From NCBI GenBank assembly GCA_016875025.1, contig VGSH01000014.1, forward strand, positions 1 through 42,073: DNA of 42,073 nucleotides. Reading direction: 5' to 3'. Both the position numbers and the translations under genes were made by a program. This DNA comes from Deltaproteobacteria bacterium. Lineage in GTDB: Bacteria > Desulfobacterota > WTBG01 > CAIYCZ01 > CAIRTM01. Positions 18,397 through 26,975 of this stretch are shown here, piece by piece; positions within the stretch are counted from its first letter, which is position 1; every line of letters starts with the position of its first letter. The notes beneath the pieces are model-generated. The model saw nothing but the letters and a program-made list of their open reading frames with translations. It was not told the origin of the DNA and ran no database searches.

Positions 18397-19359
18397 ATGA
18401 TGCTCAAAAAAACATGCCTGACTCTGGCGGCAACCGTCCTGTGCCTGCTGAATGTTTCCGCTGTTCGCGCCTATGATCTGCCCAATGTAAACCTGGGCTT
18501 CACCAGCTACTATGATGCCATACCCCCCAACGGTCCGGGGTTCTATTTTACCCAGTACCTGCACTATATCGAAGGCAGGAAATTCAACAACAATAACGGA
18601 GGTCGGCTGCTGCCCCGCAGCGCCGGGGAAGAACTGAGCGGCTTTGTCGCGATGACACAGTTTATTTACACCTCACCCCATAAGCCGTTTTTCAACGCGA
18701 TGCCCGGCATCGATCTGGCCCTGCCGGTTGTGTTTACCGACCTGAGCTACAGCCAGAACGGCCCGTTCCCCGAGAACAACAGCGACGGCATCGGCGATCT
18801 GCTGGTAGGTCCGTTCCTGCAGTGGGATCCGGTCATGAAAAAGGACGGCAGCCCGCTGATGTGCCACCGGGTCGAGTTTCAGCTCCTGTTTCCCACGGGC
18901 AGGTACAGCAGCAACCGGGAGATCAACCCGGGCAGCAACTTTTTCTCCTTTAACCCCTACTGGTCTTCAACCTGGTGGATTACGCCGCGCTGGACCACCT
19001 CGCTGCGTCTGCACTACCTGTGGAACGCCAAAAACCACGACCCGAACAGGTCGTTCGGCGATGTGGGCCACACGCAGGCAGGCCAGGCCTATCACTTCAA
19101 CTACACCATGGCATACTCCGTCATACCCAAAATACTGCATCTGGGCATCAACGGCTACTTTTTGAAGCAGTTTACCGATACCGAGGTCAGCGGCCGGGAT
19201 GTGAGCGGAAGGCGCGAACAGGTATTTGCCATCGGGCCCGGAGGCCTCTGGAGCATAACACCCAAGCTGCACATGTTCTTCAATCTATACGTAGAAAGCC
19301 ATGTGCGCAACCGGCCCGAAGGTTTCCGCAGCACGATTCGGTTTGTGTATAAGATATAG
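18397..19359 (+). CDS. SphA-like outer-membrane beta-barrel protein (phenol_MetA_deg family)
   Basis: 320 residues. A signal peptide (MMLKKTCLTLAATVLCLL, cleavage after VRA, about residue 25) precedes alternating aromatic/polar strands typical of an outer-membrane barrel. Segments such as LPVVFTDLS, DGIGDLLVGPFLQW, VEFQLLFPTGRY and FNPYWSSTWW fit the phenol_MetA_deg/SphA family of putative channel proteins. The substrate is unknown; relatives lie next to hydrocarbon or alcohol degradation genes, but no such genes are here. AGGGAG 10 nt before the ATG supports the start. The gene has its own 5' region with a palindrome. Confidence 0.82.
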   Translation: MMLKKTCLTLAATVLCLLNVSAVRAYDLPNVNLGFTSYYDAIPPNGPGFYFTQYLHYIEGRKFNNNNGGRLLPRSAGEELSGFVAMTQFIYTSPHKPFFNAMPGIDLALPVVFTDLSYSQNGPFPENNSDGIGDLLVGPFLQWDPVMKKDGSPLMCHRVEFQLLFPTGRYSSNREINPGSNFFSFNPYWSSTWWITPRWTTSLRLHYLWNAKNHDPNRSFGDVGHTQAGQAYHFNYTMAYSVIPKILHLGINGYFLKQFTDTEVSGRDVSGRREQVFAIGPGGLWSITPKLHMFFNLYVESHVRNRPEGFRSTIRFVYKI

Positions 19360-19365
19360 CGGTTC

Positions 19366-19399
19366 AAAAAAATCAGGGGCAGGCCCTTTGGCCTGTCCC
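19366..19399 (-). terminator. Terminator for the trpB2/PNPOx-like operon
   Basis: Stem GGGGCAGGCC / GGCCTGTCCC (19376-19399, one G-U pair, loop CTTT). The A run at 19366-19372 becomes a U tract on the minus strand. It lies about 36 nt past the stop of the minus-strand gene. Confidence 0.7.
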
Positions 19400-19402
19400 G
19401 GT

Positions 19403-19437
19403 TCTCCAATCTCCGAACTCACGACTCCGCACTTTTA
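19403..19437. repeat. Dispersed GGAGTTCGGAG-type repeat, single copy
   Basis: Minus strand reads GTGCGGAGTCGTGAGTTCGG and continues GAGATTGGAG, the same vocabulary as the repeats at 1904-2005 and 37049-37080. It again starts at a stop codon. Confidence 0.5.
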
Positions 19438-19983
19438 CTTTTCTTTCCAGATCACATTGCGCATCCCCTGCCGGTAGCACAAACGCCTGATTTTACAGGG
19501 CTCGATCGTGATTACGTTAAAATTGTAGGATGCAGCCGCGTCACCCAGTCCCTGTTCTTCGAGCTGTTTCATGTAGCGCGAATACTGCCGGATCTGTTTG
19601 AAGCGCTCAAGGTCGGTATTCTTCTTAAAAAATGTGGCCCGGCCCCACACCTGCATGCCTGAGGCCCCGAAAAAATCCGTTGCCGGGTCATAGGGGTCGG
19701 CAATGCTGTAGGACACCAGCTCGTTTTCCTTCAGATTGGCGATCTTGCCCCCGCCCTCTGAAAAAACATGCACGATCAGGCCGTTGTTGAAATACTCGAG
19801 CGGTGTGCAGCGCGGCTCATTATGTTTGCAGGTTGCAAGATGCAGCACATTATGGCTGTTCAAATACGCAACCGCCATAGCGATGAATTCGTCCTCAGTC
19901 ATGGACGCCTTCATGGTCAGGCCCGCCAGCGCGAACGCGGCCAGTTCCTTTTCATTCGGCCGCGGTACGATCACTTTTCCCAT
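19435..19983 (-). CDS. Pyridoxamine 5'-phosphate oxidase-like flavin-binding protein
   Basis: 182 residues. After a helical N-terminal extension of about 40 residues comes a split-barrel fold: YLNSHNVLHLATCKHNEPRCTPLEYFNNGL, then FSEGGGKIANLKENELVSYSI and GMQVWGRATFF, typical of PNPOx-like/HugZ-like FMN proteins. Many relatives bind FMN, F420 or heme, and the substrate cannot be inferred. It is 46 nt downstream of trpB2 on the same strand and ends in a shared terminator, so the two are probably one operon, although a metabolic link is not obvious. Confidence 0.82.
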   Translation of the reverse strand: MGKVIVPRPNEKELAAFALAGLTMKASMTEDEFIAMAVAYLNSHNVLHLATCKHNEPRCTPLEYFNNGLIVHVFSEGGGKIANLKENELVSYSIADPYDPATDFFGASGMQVWGRATFFKKNTDLERFKQIRQYSRYMKQLEEQGLGDAAASYNFNVITIEPCKIRRLCYRQGMRNVIWKEK

Positions 19984-20029
19984 GCTGCACGCTCCTTTGC
20001 ATGCATACAGGCCGCTGGGCTGCCCCGGC

Positions 20030-21406
20030 TTAGCGGCCGGCCTGTTTCGGTTTCGGATAATTGCTGATCGGCTGCAAAGAGGCCTGCAAATCCTCCTCGG
20101 GCAGCACGTAGTCGCTCAACTCGCCGGCCATATATTTCTCATAGCCAGCCAGATCAAGCAGCCCATGGCCGCTGTAGCTGAAGATAATGACTTTCTCGCG
20201 CTGCTCCTCGCGGGCCTTGATGGCCTCCTGAATGACGGCGGCGATGGCATGGCTGGTTTCGGGCGCGCAGACCGGCCCTTCGGTGTTGGCCCACAGCATG
20301 GCCGCCTCGTAGCATTCCATCTGCCTGAGAGCGCGCGGATTAAAAAGACCCTGCTGCACCGCCTGGCTCACCATGGGCGCCATGCCGTGGTAGCGCAGAC
20401 CGCCGGCATGAATGGGGCGGGGAATAAATCCATGGCCCAGCGTGTACATGGGAATCAGCGGAGTCTGGCCGGCAACATCGCCGTAGTCATAGGCAAAGGG
20501 GCCCCGGGTGATCGTGGGGCAGGCTTCCGGTTCAACCGGAATGATGTCGATATTTGCGCCGTGAATCTTATCAAGGGTAAAGGGGAACGCAAGGCCGGCA
20601 AAATTGCTGCCCCCTCCCGCGCACCCTATCACGACATCAGGCAGTTTCTCGCCCGCAAGCTTCAGCTGCTTTTTGGCCTCAAGGCCGATCACGGTCTGAT
20701 GCAGCATCACGTGGTTGAGCACGCTGCCCAGCGAATAGCGCGTTTTACCGCTTGTATCCGAAACAGCCGCCTCAATGGCCTCGCCGATGGCGATACCCAG
20801 ACTTCCGGGCGTATTGGGATCCTGCGCGAGAAACCTGCGGCCCACCTCAGTGTCCATGCTGGGGCTTGCCACGCATTTACCGCCCCACAGCTGCATCATC
20901 ACCTTGCGGAAGGGCTTCTGGTCGAAACTGATGCGCACCATGAAAACCTTGCAATTCAGCCCGATCAGTTTGCAGGCGAACGACAGGGCCGCGCCCCACT
21001 GCCCGGCCCCGGTTTCGGTCACGATATTCTCAATGCCGAACTGCTTGTTGTACCAGGCCTGCGCCACGGCTGAATTGGGCTTGTGGCTGCCGGCCGGGCT
21101 GACGCTCTCGTCCTTGTAGTAAATACGCGCCGGGGTCTTGAGGTGCTGCTCCAGAAACACCGCGCGGCGCAGGGGAGTCGGCCGCCAGCGCGAAATAATA
21201 TCAAGGATCGGCTCCGGGATATCGATCCAGGGGTCCGGGCACATTTCCTGCTCGATCAGGTTCATGGGAAATATCCTGGCCAGGGCCTCCGGGCCTATCG
21301 GGTTGCCGTTGGCGTCAACCGGCGGCTGCATGGAAAGCTCAGAACCCAGGTTATACCACTGGCGGGGCATTTCAGAAGCCGGCAGATTAATGGTAATACT
21401 CTTCAT
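20030..21406 (-). CDS. trpB: Tryptophan synthase beta chain, TrpB2 type
   Basis: 458 residues, longer than classic TrpB (about 400) and matching the TrpB2 subgroup (opening [15 protein letters not shown]). TrpB joins indole and serine to form tryptophan using PLP. The PLP lysine is K109 in [17 protein letters not shown] (about 133-138) and the phosphate-binding GGGSN (264-268) are intact. TrpB2 does not need TrpA and often sits away from the trp operon, possibly for indole salvage. No other trp genes are nearby, which fits. The next gene on the same strand is PNPOx-like. Confidence 0.93.
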   Translation of the reverse strand: MKSITINLPASEMPRQWYNLGSELSMQPPVDANGNPIGPEALARIFPMNLIEQEMCPDPWIDIPEPILDIISRWRPTPLRRAVFLEQHLKTPARIYYKDESVSPAGSHKPNSAVAQAWYNKQFGIENIVTETGAGQWGAALSFACKLIGLNCKVFMVRISFDQKPFRKVMMQLWGGKCVASPSMDTEVGRRFLAQDPNTPGSLGIAIGEAIEAAVSDTSGKTRYSLGSVLNHVMLHQTVIGLEAKKQLKLAGEKLPDVVIGCAGGGSNFAGLAFPFTLDKIHGANIDIIPVEPEACPTITRGPFAYDYGDVAGQTPLIPMYTLGHGFIPRPIHAGGLRYHGMAPMVSQAVQQGLFNPRALRQMECYEAAMLWANTEGPVCAPETSHAIAAVIQEAIKAREEQREKVIIFSYSGHGLLDLAGYEKYMAGELSDYVLPEEDLQASLQPISNYPKPKQAGR

Positions 21407-21581
21407 GCAAAGGTCTCCTTTTCAATGACAGTTTCACGCACCCGGGAACAGCCGCCTGTGCAGTAAGGCCCCCGGGACGCAGGCACCAATATGTTTGACA
21501 AAAAAAATTCCAGCAATTATATGATTAATGCCGTTAATACGCAACCTATTGTTGAACACTGGCTTCGGAAAGACTCCTGAC

Positions 21582-22157
21582 ATGACTGCGCCACTCTACG
21601 CCGTTGCATTTACTGAAAACCACCTCGCATGCCTGCAGCGCTGGCTTGCCGACCCGGATGTACACCGCAACCTCTACGCGCTCTACCGGCCCATGAGCAT
21701 TGACGAGCTCACGCGATGGCATGAGCGCGAGCAGAAAACTGATGCGCGCATGTTCTTTTACAGGACAGCCCCCGAGGGGTGCGCTGACACGGCTGTGGGT
21801 CTGGGCCTTGTGCACTACATTCACCCCCAACACGGCTGCGGCGAGCTTTCCATCATCGTGAACCCGGCCAGCTCAGGCAAAGGATTTGGACGGCGCATTA
21901 TGGCCCACCTGATGGAGTGCGCGTTTCGCGAACACGGCCTGCATAAAATATTTTTCCACTGCGCGGGCCCCAATACCCGCATGATCGAGATTGCCAGAAG
22001 GGCGGGCTTTGTACAGGAAGGCGTTTACCGCGAGGAGATTCACCTTGACGAAAAATGGTACAACACCTACCGCTTCGGCATGCTGAAAAGCGAGTACGAA
22101 GCGTTTCTGACAAAAAATCCGGCTCGCCACGATATATCGCAGTCGCAGCCTGCATGA
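21582..22157 (+). CDS. GNAT-family N-acetyltransferase
   Basis: 191 residues from ATG 21582, chosen because CGGAAAG lies 8 nt upstream; the in-frame ATG at 21528 has no ribosome site. The acetyl-CoA loop is seen in SIIVNPASSGKGFGRRIM (R/Q-x-x-G-x-G type) and the later NTRMIEIARRAGFVQEGVYREE block matches the RimJ/RimL-like subgroup, which acetylates N-terminal amines or small molecules. The real substrate is unknown. It is followed 30 nt on by two glycosyltransferase genes and may be co-transcribed with them. Confidence 0.85.
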   Translation: MTAPLYAVAFTENHLACLQRWLADPDVHRNLYALYRPMSIDELTRWHEREQKTDARMFFYRTAPEGCADTAVGLGLVHYIHPQHGCGELSIIVNPASSGKGFGRRIMAHLMECAFREHGLHKIFFHCAGPNTRMIEIARRAGFVQEGVYREEIHLDEKWYNTYRFGMLKSEYEAFLTKNPARHDISQSQPA

Positions 22158-22187
22158 AGTCCCTCTACTCCGGATAGAACGTTACGC

Positions 22188-23156
22188 ATGACACAATCCC
22201 CCTCCCTTCTCTCCCCTGCACGACGTGCCCGCATAGACCTTGCGCACCGGTGCCTGGCGGGCTGGTATCGCTGCGTAGTTACAAAACGCATTCTTGCCAC
22301 GCAGCCGGTCATCTGCGACCGGGACTGCCCATATGAGATCCACACGCTGACCTTCGATCAGGACCTGCCTGCAACCCTGTGGTCGCTCAAAACCTGGTAC
22401 CACTTCAGCGGCACCCGCCCGGCCCTTGTCATCTACGCAGGCGGACCGCTCAGCGCGAAGTCAGAGGCGATTCTGTCTGCACACTTCCCAACCTGCAGGA
22501 TCATACGGCGAAAAATATTTAATCAAAAAATGCAAGTTTTTTTAAATAATTACAAGACAAGCTTAAGGCATAGCATTACACCTTCATTCTACTGTGCGCT
22601 CAAACTGTTCGGGCCGATGTGCTTCGCACAGACAGACTCGATCCTGTATGTTGATTCCGACGTGCTGTTTTTTCGAAAACCCGTTGAACTGCTCAAACAC
22701 CTCGAACGCCAATCCGCCTGTTTCAACAGTGATTACCAGAACGCCTATGCCCATCCGGCAGCGCTGCTGAACAGCCTGCTTCCGTTCAGGCTTGAACATG
22801 GCGTCAACGCAGGTCTTTTTCATATTTCAAAAAAAGATCTGGACGGCGGCCGTGACCTGGCGGAGCACTATTTCACAACCGTGCCGGAGATAGACCATCA
22901 CAGCTGGACAATCAACCGCCATGAGCAGACCCTGAACGCGCTGCTGCTGTCCAGGGCAAACGCGAAACGCTTGAGCGCCGATTACCAGATAGCGCAAACA
23001 CCGGTCACGGACACAACCGTAAGCCATCACTTTGTCAATGACGGCTCGCGGCCCGCGTTTTACCGGGTCGGCATGCGCCGGCTCGTGTCAAGCGGCTTTC
23101 TCACAGCAACCGCGCCCGATGCCATGCAGAGACAAGCCCTTGGGGTAAAAGCATGA
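22188..23156 (+). CDS. Glycosyltransferase-like protein (nucleotide-diphospho-sugar transferase fold)
   Basis: 322 residues, no signal peptide or membrane segment. It has a GT-A style metal site D156-S-D158 in YVDSDVLFF, preceded by a strand and helix (FGPMCFAQTDSILYV), and a later ISKKDLDGGRDLAEHY segment. The substrate is unknown. It overlaps the next gene by 4 nt (ATGA), so the two are coupled. A stretch around 22505-22575 is much richer in A/T than its surroundings, in keeping with recent acquisition or weak selection. It could build a cell-surface glycan. Confidence 0.7.
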   Translation: MTQSPSLLSPARRARIDLAHRCLAGWYRCVVTKRILATQPVICDRDCPYEIHTLTFDQDLPATLWSLKTWYHFSGTRPALVIYAGGPLSAKSEAILSAHFPTCRIIRRKIFNQKMQVFLNNYKTSLRHSITPSFYCALKLFGPMCFAQTDSILYVDSDVLFFRKPVELLKHLERQSACFNSDYQNAYAHPAALLNSLLPFRLEHGVNAGLFHISKKDLDGGRDLAEHYFTTVPEIDHHSWTINRHEQTLNALLLSRANAKRLSADYQIAQTPVTDTTVSHHFVNDGSRPAFYRVGMRRLVSSGFLTATAPDAMQRQALGVKA

Positions 23157-23854
23157 AGCTGTTCTCGATCTGCACAGCTCCGGCCGCTGTCCTGAAGGAC
23201 GAATGGTTTTTAAAAACCCTGCGGGACGACTGGGAACTGCACATTGTCGATCTCGACGACGTGCCGCAGGGCAACGGCGATTACCTGTCGCGGGAGTGGT
23301 ATTACTGTATCAGAAAAAAATTCGACATCCTGCTCGACGCGATTGCGGCCAACCCGGACGGAATCATCATCTGGGCCGATATCGACATCCAGTTTTTCAG
23401 GCCCTGCGCGGGCATTATCAGACGCTGCCTGCAGGACAGGGACATCGTGTTCCAGAGGTGGAACAGATCCGGCAGCGAGATCAATTCCGGCTTCATGGCG
23501 ATCCGCTGCAATGACAGGTCGCGCGCCTTCTTCAAGGCCGTTTCGGCAACCGACTTCAGCCGCCGGGCGTTCGCCGACCAGGACGCGATCAACGACCTGC
23601 TCAAGGCGGGTTCCCCGCCGATACGCTGGGGCGTGTTCCCGCGCACCTTCTACCATGTCTATCTGGGGCCGGCACCGGGAAGAATCGCTCTGCACCACGG
23701 CTGCGGCGCGCCTCCGCCCGGCATACGCGATGGCCGCTTCATCTCCTCGATCGAACACAAGATCGATCAGATGATCATGATCCGGCACCAGGCGCAAACC
23801 CCGTGGTGGCGCCATCTGCTGCGACGTCTCAGGCGCACCCTGCTTTGCCCGTAG
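23153..23854 (+). CDS. Nucleotide-diphospho-sugar transferase domain protein (DUF271/PF03407-like)
   Basis: 233 residues. A short GT-A fold with metal-binding D76-I-D78 in IIIWADIDIQFF, then RWNRSGSEINSGFMAIRCND and FADQDAINDLL, all typical of PF03407-like putative glycosyltransferases. No membrane segment; the C-terminus is basic (RRLRRTL). It starts inside the last codon of the preceding glycosyltransferase gene, so both act together, probably on one saccharide. A four-copy 14-bp repeat starts at its stop codon. Confidence 0.75.
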   Translation: MKLFSICTAPAAVLKDEWFLKTLRDDWELHIVDLDDVPQGNGDYLSREWYYCIRKKFDILLDAIAANPDGIIIWADIDIQFFRPCAGIIRRCLQDRDIVFQRWNRSGSEINSGFMAIRCNDRSRAFFKAVSATDFSRRAFADQDAINDLLKAGSPPIRWGVFPRTFYHVYLGPAPGRIALHHGCGAPPPGIRDGRFISSIEHKIDQMIMIRHQAQTPWWRHLLRRLRRTLLCP

Positions 23855-23909
23855 CGCTTTTTCCGTTGCGCTTTTTCCGTTGCGCTTTTTCCGTTGCGCT
23901 TTTTCCGTT
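23854..23909. repeat. Perfect tandem repeat, 4 x 14 bp
   Basis: The unit GCGCTTTTTCCGTT is repeated four times without change, starting at the last base of the glycosyltransferase stop codon. It is a T-rich slippage-prone tract. Confidence 0.95.
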
Positions 23910-24184
23910 TGCCCCTTGCAGCAAATTAGGATAGCATTACCCGCACATACTCAGAAATTCAGACATAACCGCAGCGGGGCTGATAAACATGCAGTTCACC
24001 ATCAGGATCGACAGTATATCGCGGATCCTGACTTCAGGTACTGCGTTCTTGTGCGCAAAGGAGAACTCAAACCACACACCACGATCGTTTGCGCAATCGC
24101 AGTACCAGGTAGCGATTTGAGCCGCCGGACCAGGACGGAGGCTCAAAAACGGGAACCATAATAACCACAGAAAAGGAGGAAGCC
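23910..24184 (+). other. Leader region of aqpZ, no convincing gene
   Basis: Short open frames here have no ribosome site or recognisable product. A perfect 8-bp stem TTTGAGCC / GGCTCAAA (24116-24123 and 24140-24147) lies 38 nt before the aqpZ start, and AAAAGGAGG just before the ATG is a strong ribosome site. The stem has no T run on the plus strand and could be a leader structure. Confidence 0.35.
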
Positions 24185-24877
24185 ATGAAAAAGTTGGGAG
24201 CGGAATTCTTCGGAACTTTCTGGTTGGTCCTTGGCGGATGCGGAAGCGCCGTTATAGCCGCCGCGTTTCCCGATGTCGGCATAGGCCTGCTCGGCGTATC
24301 GCTGGCATTCGGCCTTACCGTACTCACGATGGCCTTCGCGGTCGGGCACATATCCGGCTGCCACCTTAACCCGGCAGTATCGCTGGGCCTGTGGGCCGGC
24401 GGGCGTTTCCCGGCAAAAGACCTGCTGCCCTACATCATCGCCCAGGTTCTGGGCGGCATCGCGGCCGGTGCTGTCCTGTATCTCATTGCAACCGGCAAGG
24501 CTGGCTTTGAAGTGTCCGCAGGCTTTGCGTCAAACGGCTACGGCGCACACTCACCGGGCGGCTACAGCCTCACGGCCGCCCTGGTAACGGAAGTGGTCAT
24601 GACCATGATGTTTCTTCTGGTGATCATGGGCGCAACCGACAAGCGCGCGCCGCAGGGGTTCGCACCGATCGCGATCGGCCTGTGCCTGACCCTTATCCAC
24701 CTGATCAGCATTCCGGTTACGAACACTTCGGTGAATCCCGCACGCAGCACAGGCGTTGCCGTATTCGTCGGCGGCTGGGCGGTTGCACAGCTTTGGCTTT
24801 TCTGGATAGCCCCGATCATCGGCGGCATACTGGGCGCCTTGATCTATCGCATCATCGGCGGCAAAGAAAAAAGCTAA
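24185..24877 (+). CDS. aqpZ: Aquaporin Z
   Basis: 230 residues, six membrane helices. The two NPA motifs are intact (N62 in [12 protein letters not shown]184 in [11 protein letters not shown]). The selectivity-filter positions look water-specific: F42, H172 and R187, with the bulky His typical of AqpZ rather than glycerol channels. It forms tetramers in the inner membrane and lets water pass under osmotic change. The gene stands alone; a 13-bp hairpin follows it at 24929-24960. Confidence 0.95.
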   Translation: MKKLGAEFFGTFWLVLGGCGSAVIAAAFPDVGIGLLGVSLAFGLTVLTMAFAVGHISGCHLNPAVSLGLWAGGRFPAKDLLPYIIAQVLGGIAAGAVLYLIATGKAGFEVSAGFASNGYGAHSPGGYSLTAALVTEVVMTMMFLLVIMGATDKRAPQGFAPIAIGLCLTLIHLISIPVTNTSVNPARSTGVAVFVGGWAVAQLWLFWIAPIIGGILGALIYRIIGGKEKS

Positions 24878-24928
24878 AAAAAATCCAGAAGCGCCATGCT
24901 GACTTTCGAATAGGAAAAACCGGCGCCC

Positions 24929-24960
24929 CGGTGACGGTGCTTTAAATAGCGCCGCCACCG
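24929..24960. terminator. Hairpin after aqpZ
   Basis: Arms 24929-24941 (CGGTGACGGTGCT) and 24948-24960 pair over 13 positions with one mismatch and one wobble, loop TTAAAT. A T run is lacking, so it may be an RNA-stabilising stem rather than an intrinsic terminator. Confidence 0.45.
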
Positions 24961-25456
24961 GTTTCCATACAACAACTACAGGCTGAAGAAACCGGCGGTG
25001 TCAGGTCTACACCCTTGACAAGACCGGACAGCGAATGATTTCAACGGGCAGCTGCGTTCTGTAAACACAAAGGATCTTCCGGGTTTGTTGTATCGAAAAA
25101 AGACTCCTCTGCCTTTTAACAGGTACAGTTCAGAGACTGCTGCGCGAAGTTGCCGTATTGCCGCGTACAGGGTAGTTGTTTTCAAACCCCCTTTGGCAAA
25201 GTCTCTTCAGACATTTTAATGGGTACATACAAGATACAGCTGCAACAATTTTGCTTTTAAGTTGAGATCGCCGCGCGGAGTTTATCCTGAGCTATGCCGA
25301 AGGGATCGCGATGACAGTCTCGAATGTGTCATTGCGAGGAGAGAAGCGACGAAGCAATCTCGTGTTACATTAGTTTCGTGAAATTGACCGGTTATGGCTT
25401 TCCATAAACAGGGGACAGTATTTTAATGTACAATGAAGGGCTGAGCCCGGAGCGCG
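24961..25456. other. Gene-poor interval with dispersed-repeat sequences
   Basis: About 500 bp with no supportable gene. Two short related strings, CTTTTAACAGGTACA and ATTTTAATGGGTACA, lie about 100 bp apart. The right half holds the GTCATTGCGAGGAG-type repeat described separately. A -10-like TACAAT at 25429-25434 could serve the gene at 25457, but no good -35 is seen. Confidence 0.4.
25285..25361. repeat. GTCATTGCGAGGAG...GAAGCAATCTC dispersed repeat with companion motif
   Basis: 25328-25361 reads GTCATTGCGAGGAGAGAAG, then CGACGAAGCAATCTC, with ATTGC/GCAAT ends that can pair. This string is a widespread intergenic repeat in many phyla. Just before it, TCCTGAGCTATGCCGAAGGG (25285-25304) is a degenerate form of another common repeat (CCTGAGCnnnnCGAAGGG). 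Confidence 0.65.
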
Positions 25457-25963
25457 ATGAAACCAAAAAAAATAATCGTCAATGATCTCATGCAGCAGGG
25501 CTATGGTTATTATCTGAGCGAACCTGCCGGAGAAAACTTTCACGCCGGATTCTCTCCCGAGCTGACACCGCAGCAGCTGCTTGCGCTGGGTGTATTCGGG
25601 GGCAGATACATGACCGACTGCCGGGATGAGTTCCCGGAAGACTGGTTTACCCATGCAAAGCTCTGCCATGAGTTTCACGATCCCGTGCTGAATTACTTCA
25701 AAGTCAACGCCTCACAGCCCCTGTCGCTATGGCGGGAAAAAGGCTGGATATACCCTGACGATCCACGGGGCTGGTTCCAGTGGTACTGCCGCTACTACAT
25801 GGGCCGGCGCTGCCCGGATGACGAGCGCCAGATCAAGCGCTGGAAAGCCATGACGCGGCATATCGCTCAGGTCAAAAAGCACTGCGCGCCGGGAGATGAG
25901 CTCTGCCGTGCGCGTCAGCGGCAGGCACTGCTGAACTGGGCATACGACAGCAGATGCATGTAA
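25457..25963 (+). CDS. Conserved hypothetical protein, no recognised domain name
   Basis: 168 residues, cytoplasmic, rich in Trp, Tyr and Arg. It has the look of a conserved small family: LTPQQLLALGVFGGRYMTDC, FPEDWF, WREKGWIYPDDPRGWFQWYCRYYMGRR, and a C-terminal RQALLNWAYDSR. I recall similar uncharacterised proteins in bacteria and fungi but cannot name a function. Several invariant-looking aromatic and Arg residues suggest nucleic-acid or small-ligand binding; this is inference. Its 3' end overlaps the convergent DUF3795 gene by 49 nt. Confidence 0.75.
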   Translation: MKPKKIIVNDLMQQGYGYYLSEPAGENFHAGFSPELTPQQLLALGVFGGRYMTDCRDEFPEDWFTHAKLCHEFHDPVLNYFKVNASQPLSLWREKGWIYPDDPRGWFQWYCRYYMGRRCPDDERQIKRWKAMTRHIAQVKKHCAPGDELCRARQRQALLNWAYDSRCM

Positions 25964-26430
25964 GAGAAAAAGTGACCGGATTTATTTTTTGCGCGCCATG
26001 CCGGCCGAATTTGAGATTTTAAACGTTTCGCGCGACGTACACTGAATACACAGGGGCACTTTCCAGCCCGGATTGATTCAAGATTCTTTTTAGCTTCCAG
26101 CTCATCCATGGGCCCCATTTCAAGAACCTCAGACAAAAAAGTAAGTCCATTGTGCAGTGTGTCGCAGATATACTGATCGCATTCGGCACAGTTGGACAGA
26201 CCTTTCTCCAGGCAGCATTTCCGTATGCCGCACATCCCGCAGTCATCAAGATGCTGCCCGGAATTCAGACAGCCGTCACAGGAGATGCCTGCCGGATCGA
26301 CTTCAACGTCAAGCTGTCGCCCCCAGAGATCGGCAGTCTTCCTGCGCAGTTCATTATCATCGTTCTGCTGTGCAATATAGGCCTCACACGCAGCGCAGTC
26401 CAGCCCGCAGCAGGCAATCATCCTTTCCAT
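25915..26430 (-). CDS. DUF3795 cysteine-rich protein
   Basis: 171 residues with many Cys pairs: CCGLDCAACEAYIA at the N-terminus, then SCDGCLNSGQHLDDCGMCGIRKCC and NCAECDQYICDTL, the pattern of DUF3795 proteins, which probably bind zinc or an iron-sulfur cluster. Function is unknown. Family members usually end soon after the EAKKNLESIRAG helix. Here about 45 further residues of low-complexity, basic character run into the convergent gene at 25457-25963, so the tail may come from loss of the original stop. Confidence 0.78.
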   Translation of the reverse strand: MERMIACCGLDCAACEAYIAQQNDDNELRRKTADLWGRQLDVEVDPAGISCDGCLNSGQHLDDCGMCGIRKCCLEKGLSNCAECDQYICDTLHNGLTFLSEVLEMGPMDELEAKKNLESIRAGKCPCVFSVRRAKRLKSQIRPAWRAKNKSGHFFSYMHLLSYAQFSSACR

Positions 26431-26975
26431 AGCTCATATCTCCTGTCAGTGGTGTCCAAAATAATTCAAACAGCCCTGCCGCCCGGGGCGCTGCCCTTCA
26501 TACGGCAGTTTTTGCACTGCCGATGCAACGGCACAGCCTGTAAACATTCAGCAATTGCAAGGCCCGCACGCACTGCTGTATGCCACAGTCGCTCAGCGTG
26601 CCTGGCCCGGTTAAGATATTCCAATACACGGGCCGAACATGCAATGAGGCCCACTTTGCCGTATGAGGTGCAGCGCCCCGGCCGGCAGGGCTTTCCGCTC
26701 AGCTTCATAAATATATATTGGACAGATCTGATCTACTGTAAACAATTCATCTCAGCACCTCGGAATGTATATACCATGCAAAAATAGTGTTGTGAACCCG
26801 CAACGATCCGTCCGAATCATCCCTCGACGTACGCTCGCTAAACCAGCACGAAATTACTTCTTGCACAATAAAATTAATCTCTAGTATTGTACTGGAACGC
26901 TCGCAGACACCATACCCGCCCGCCACAATCAGGGGCTGAAACACTTGACTGAGCAGTCATACAGAGAGGAACGCC
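26431..26975. other. Gene-poor interval; one doubtful small open frame
   Basis: The only open frame of note is 26466-26708 on the minus strand (80 residues, Cys-rich, with CKNCRMKGSAPGG near the end). It vaguely recalls small C-x2-C proteins such as YgbA but has no ribosome site, and I do not call it a gene. The right end carries the TM2 gene promoter. Confidence 0.3.
26861..26890 (+). promoter_or_regulatory. Probable promoter of the TM2 gene
   Basis: TTGCAC (26861-26866), 18-bp A/T-rich spacer, TATTGT (26885-26890), about 85 nt before the ATG. GAGAGGA provides the ribosome site. Confidence 0.45.

Noticed and set aside
19736-21073. A 445-residue open frame on the plus strand across trpB and the PNPOx-like gene
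   Set aside because: It is antisense to two well-supported genes and its translation has no recognisable domain.
25410-25434. AGGGGACAGTATTTTAATGT string resembling sequences that flank REP-type Y1 transposases
   Set aside because: No transposase gene, partner end or palindrome is present, so no mobile element can be claimed.
26466-26708. 80-residue Cys-containing open frame on the minus strand, slightly like YgbA-type small proteins
   Set aside because: No ribosome site, cysteine spacing does not match the family, and the frame ends without the expected C-terminal motif.
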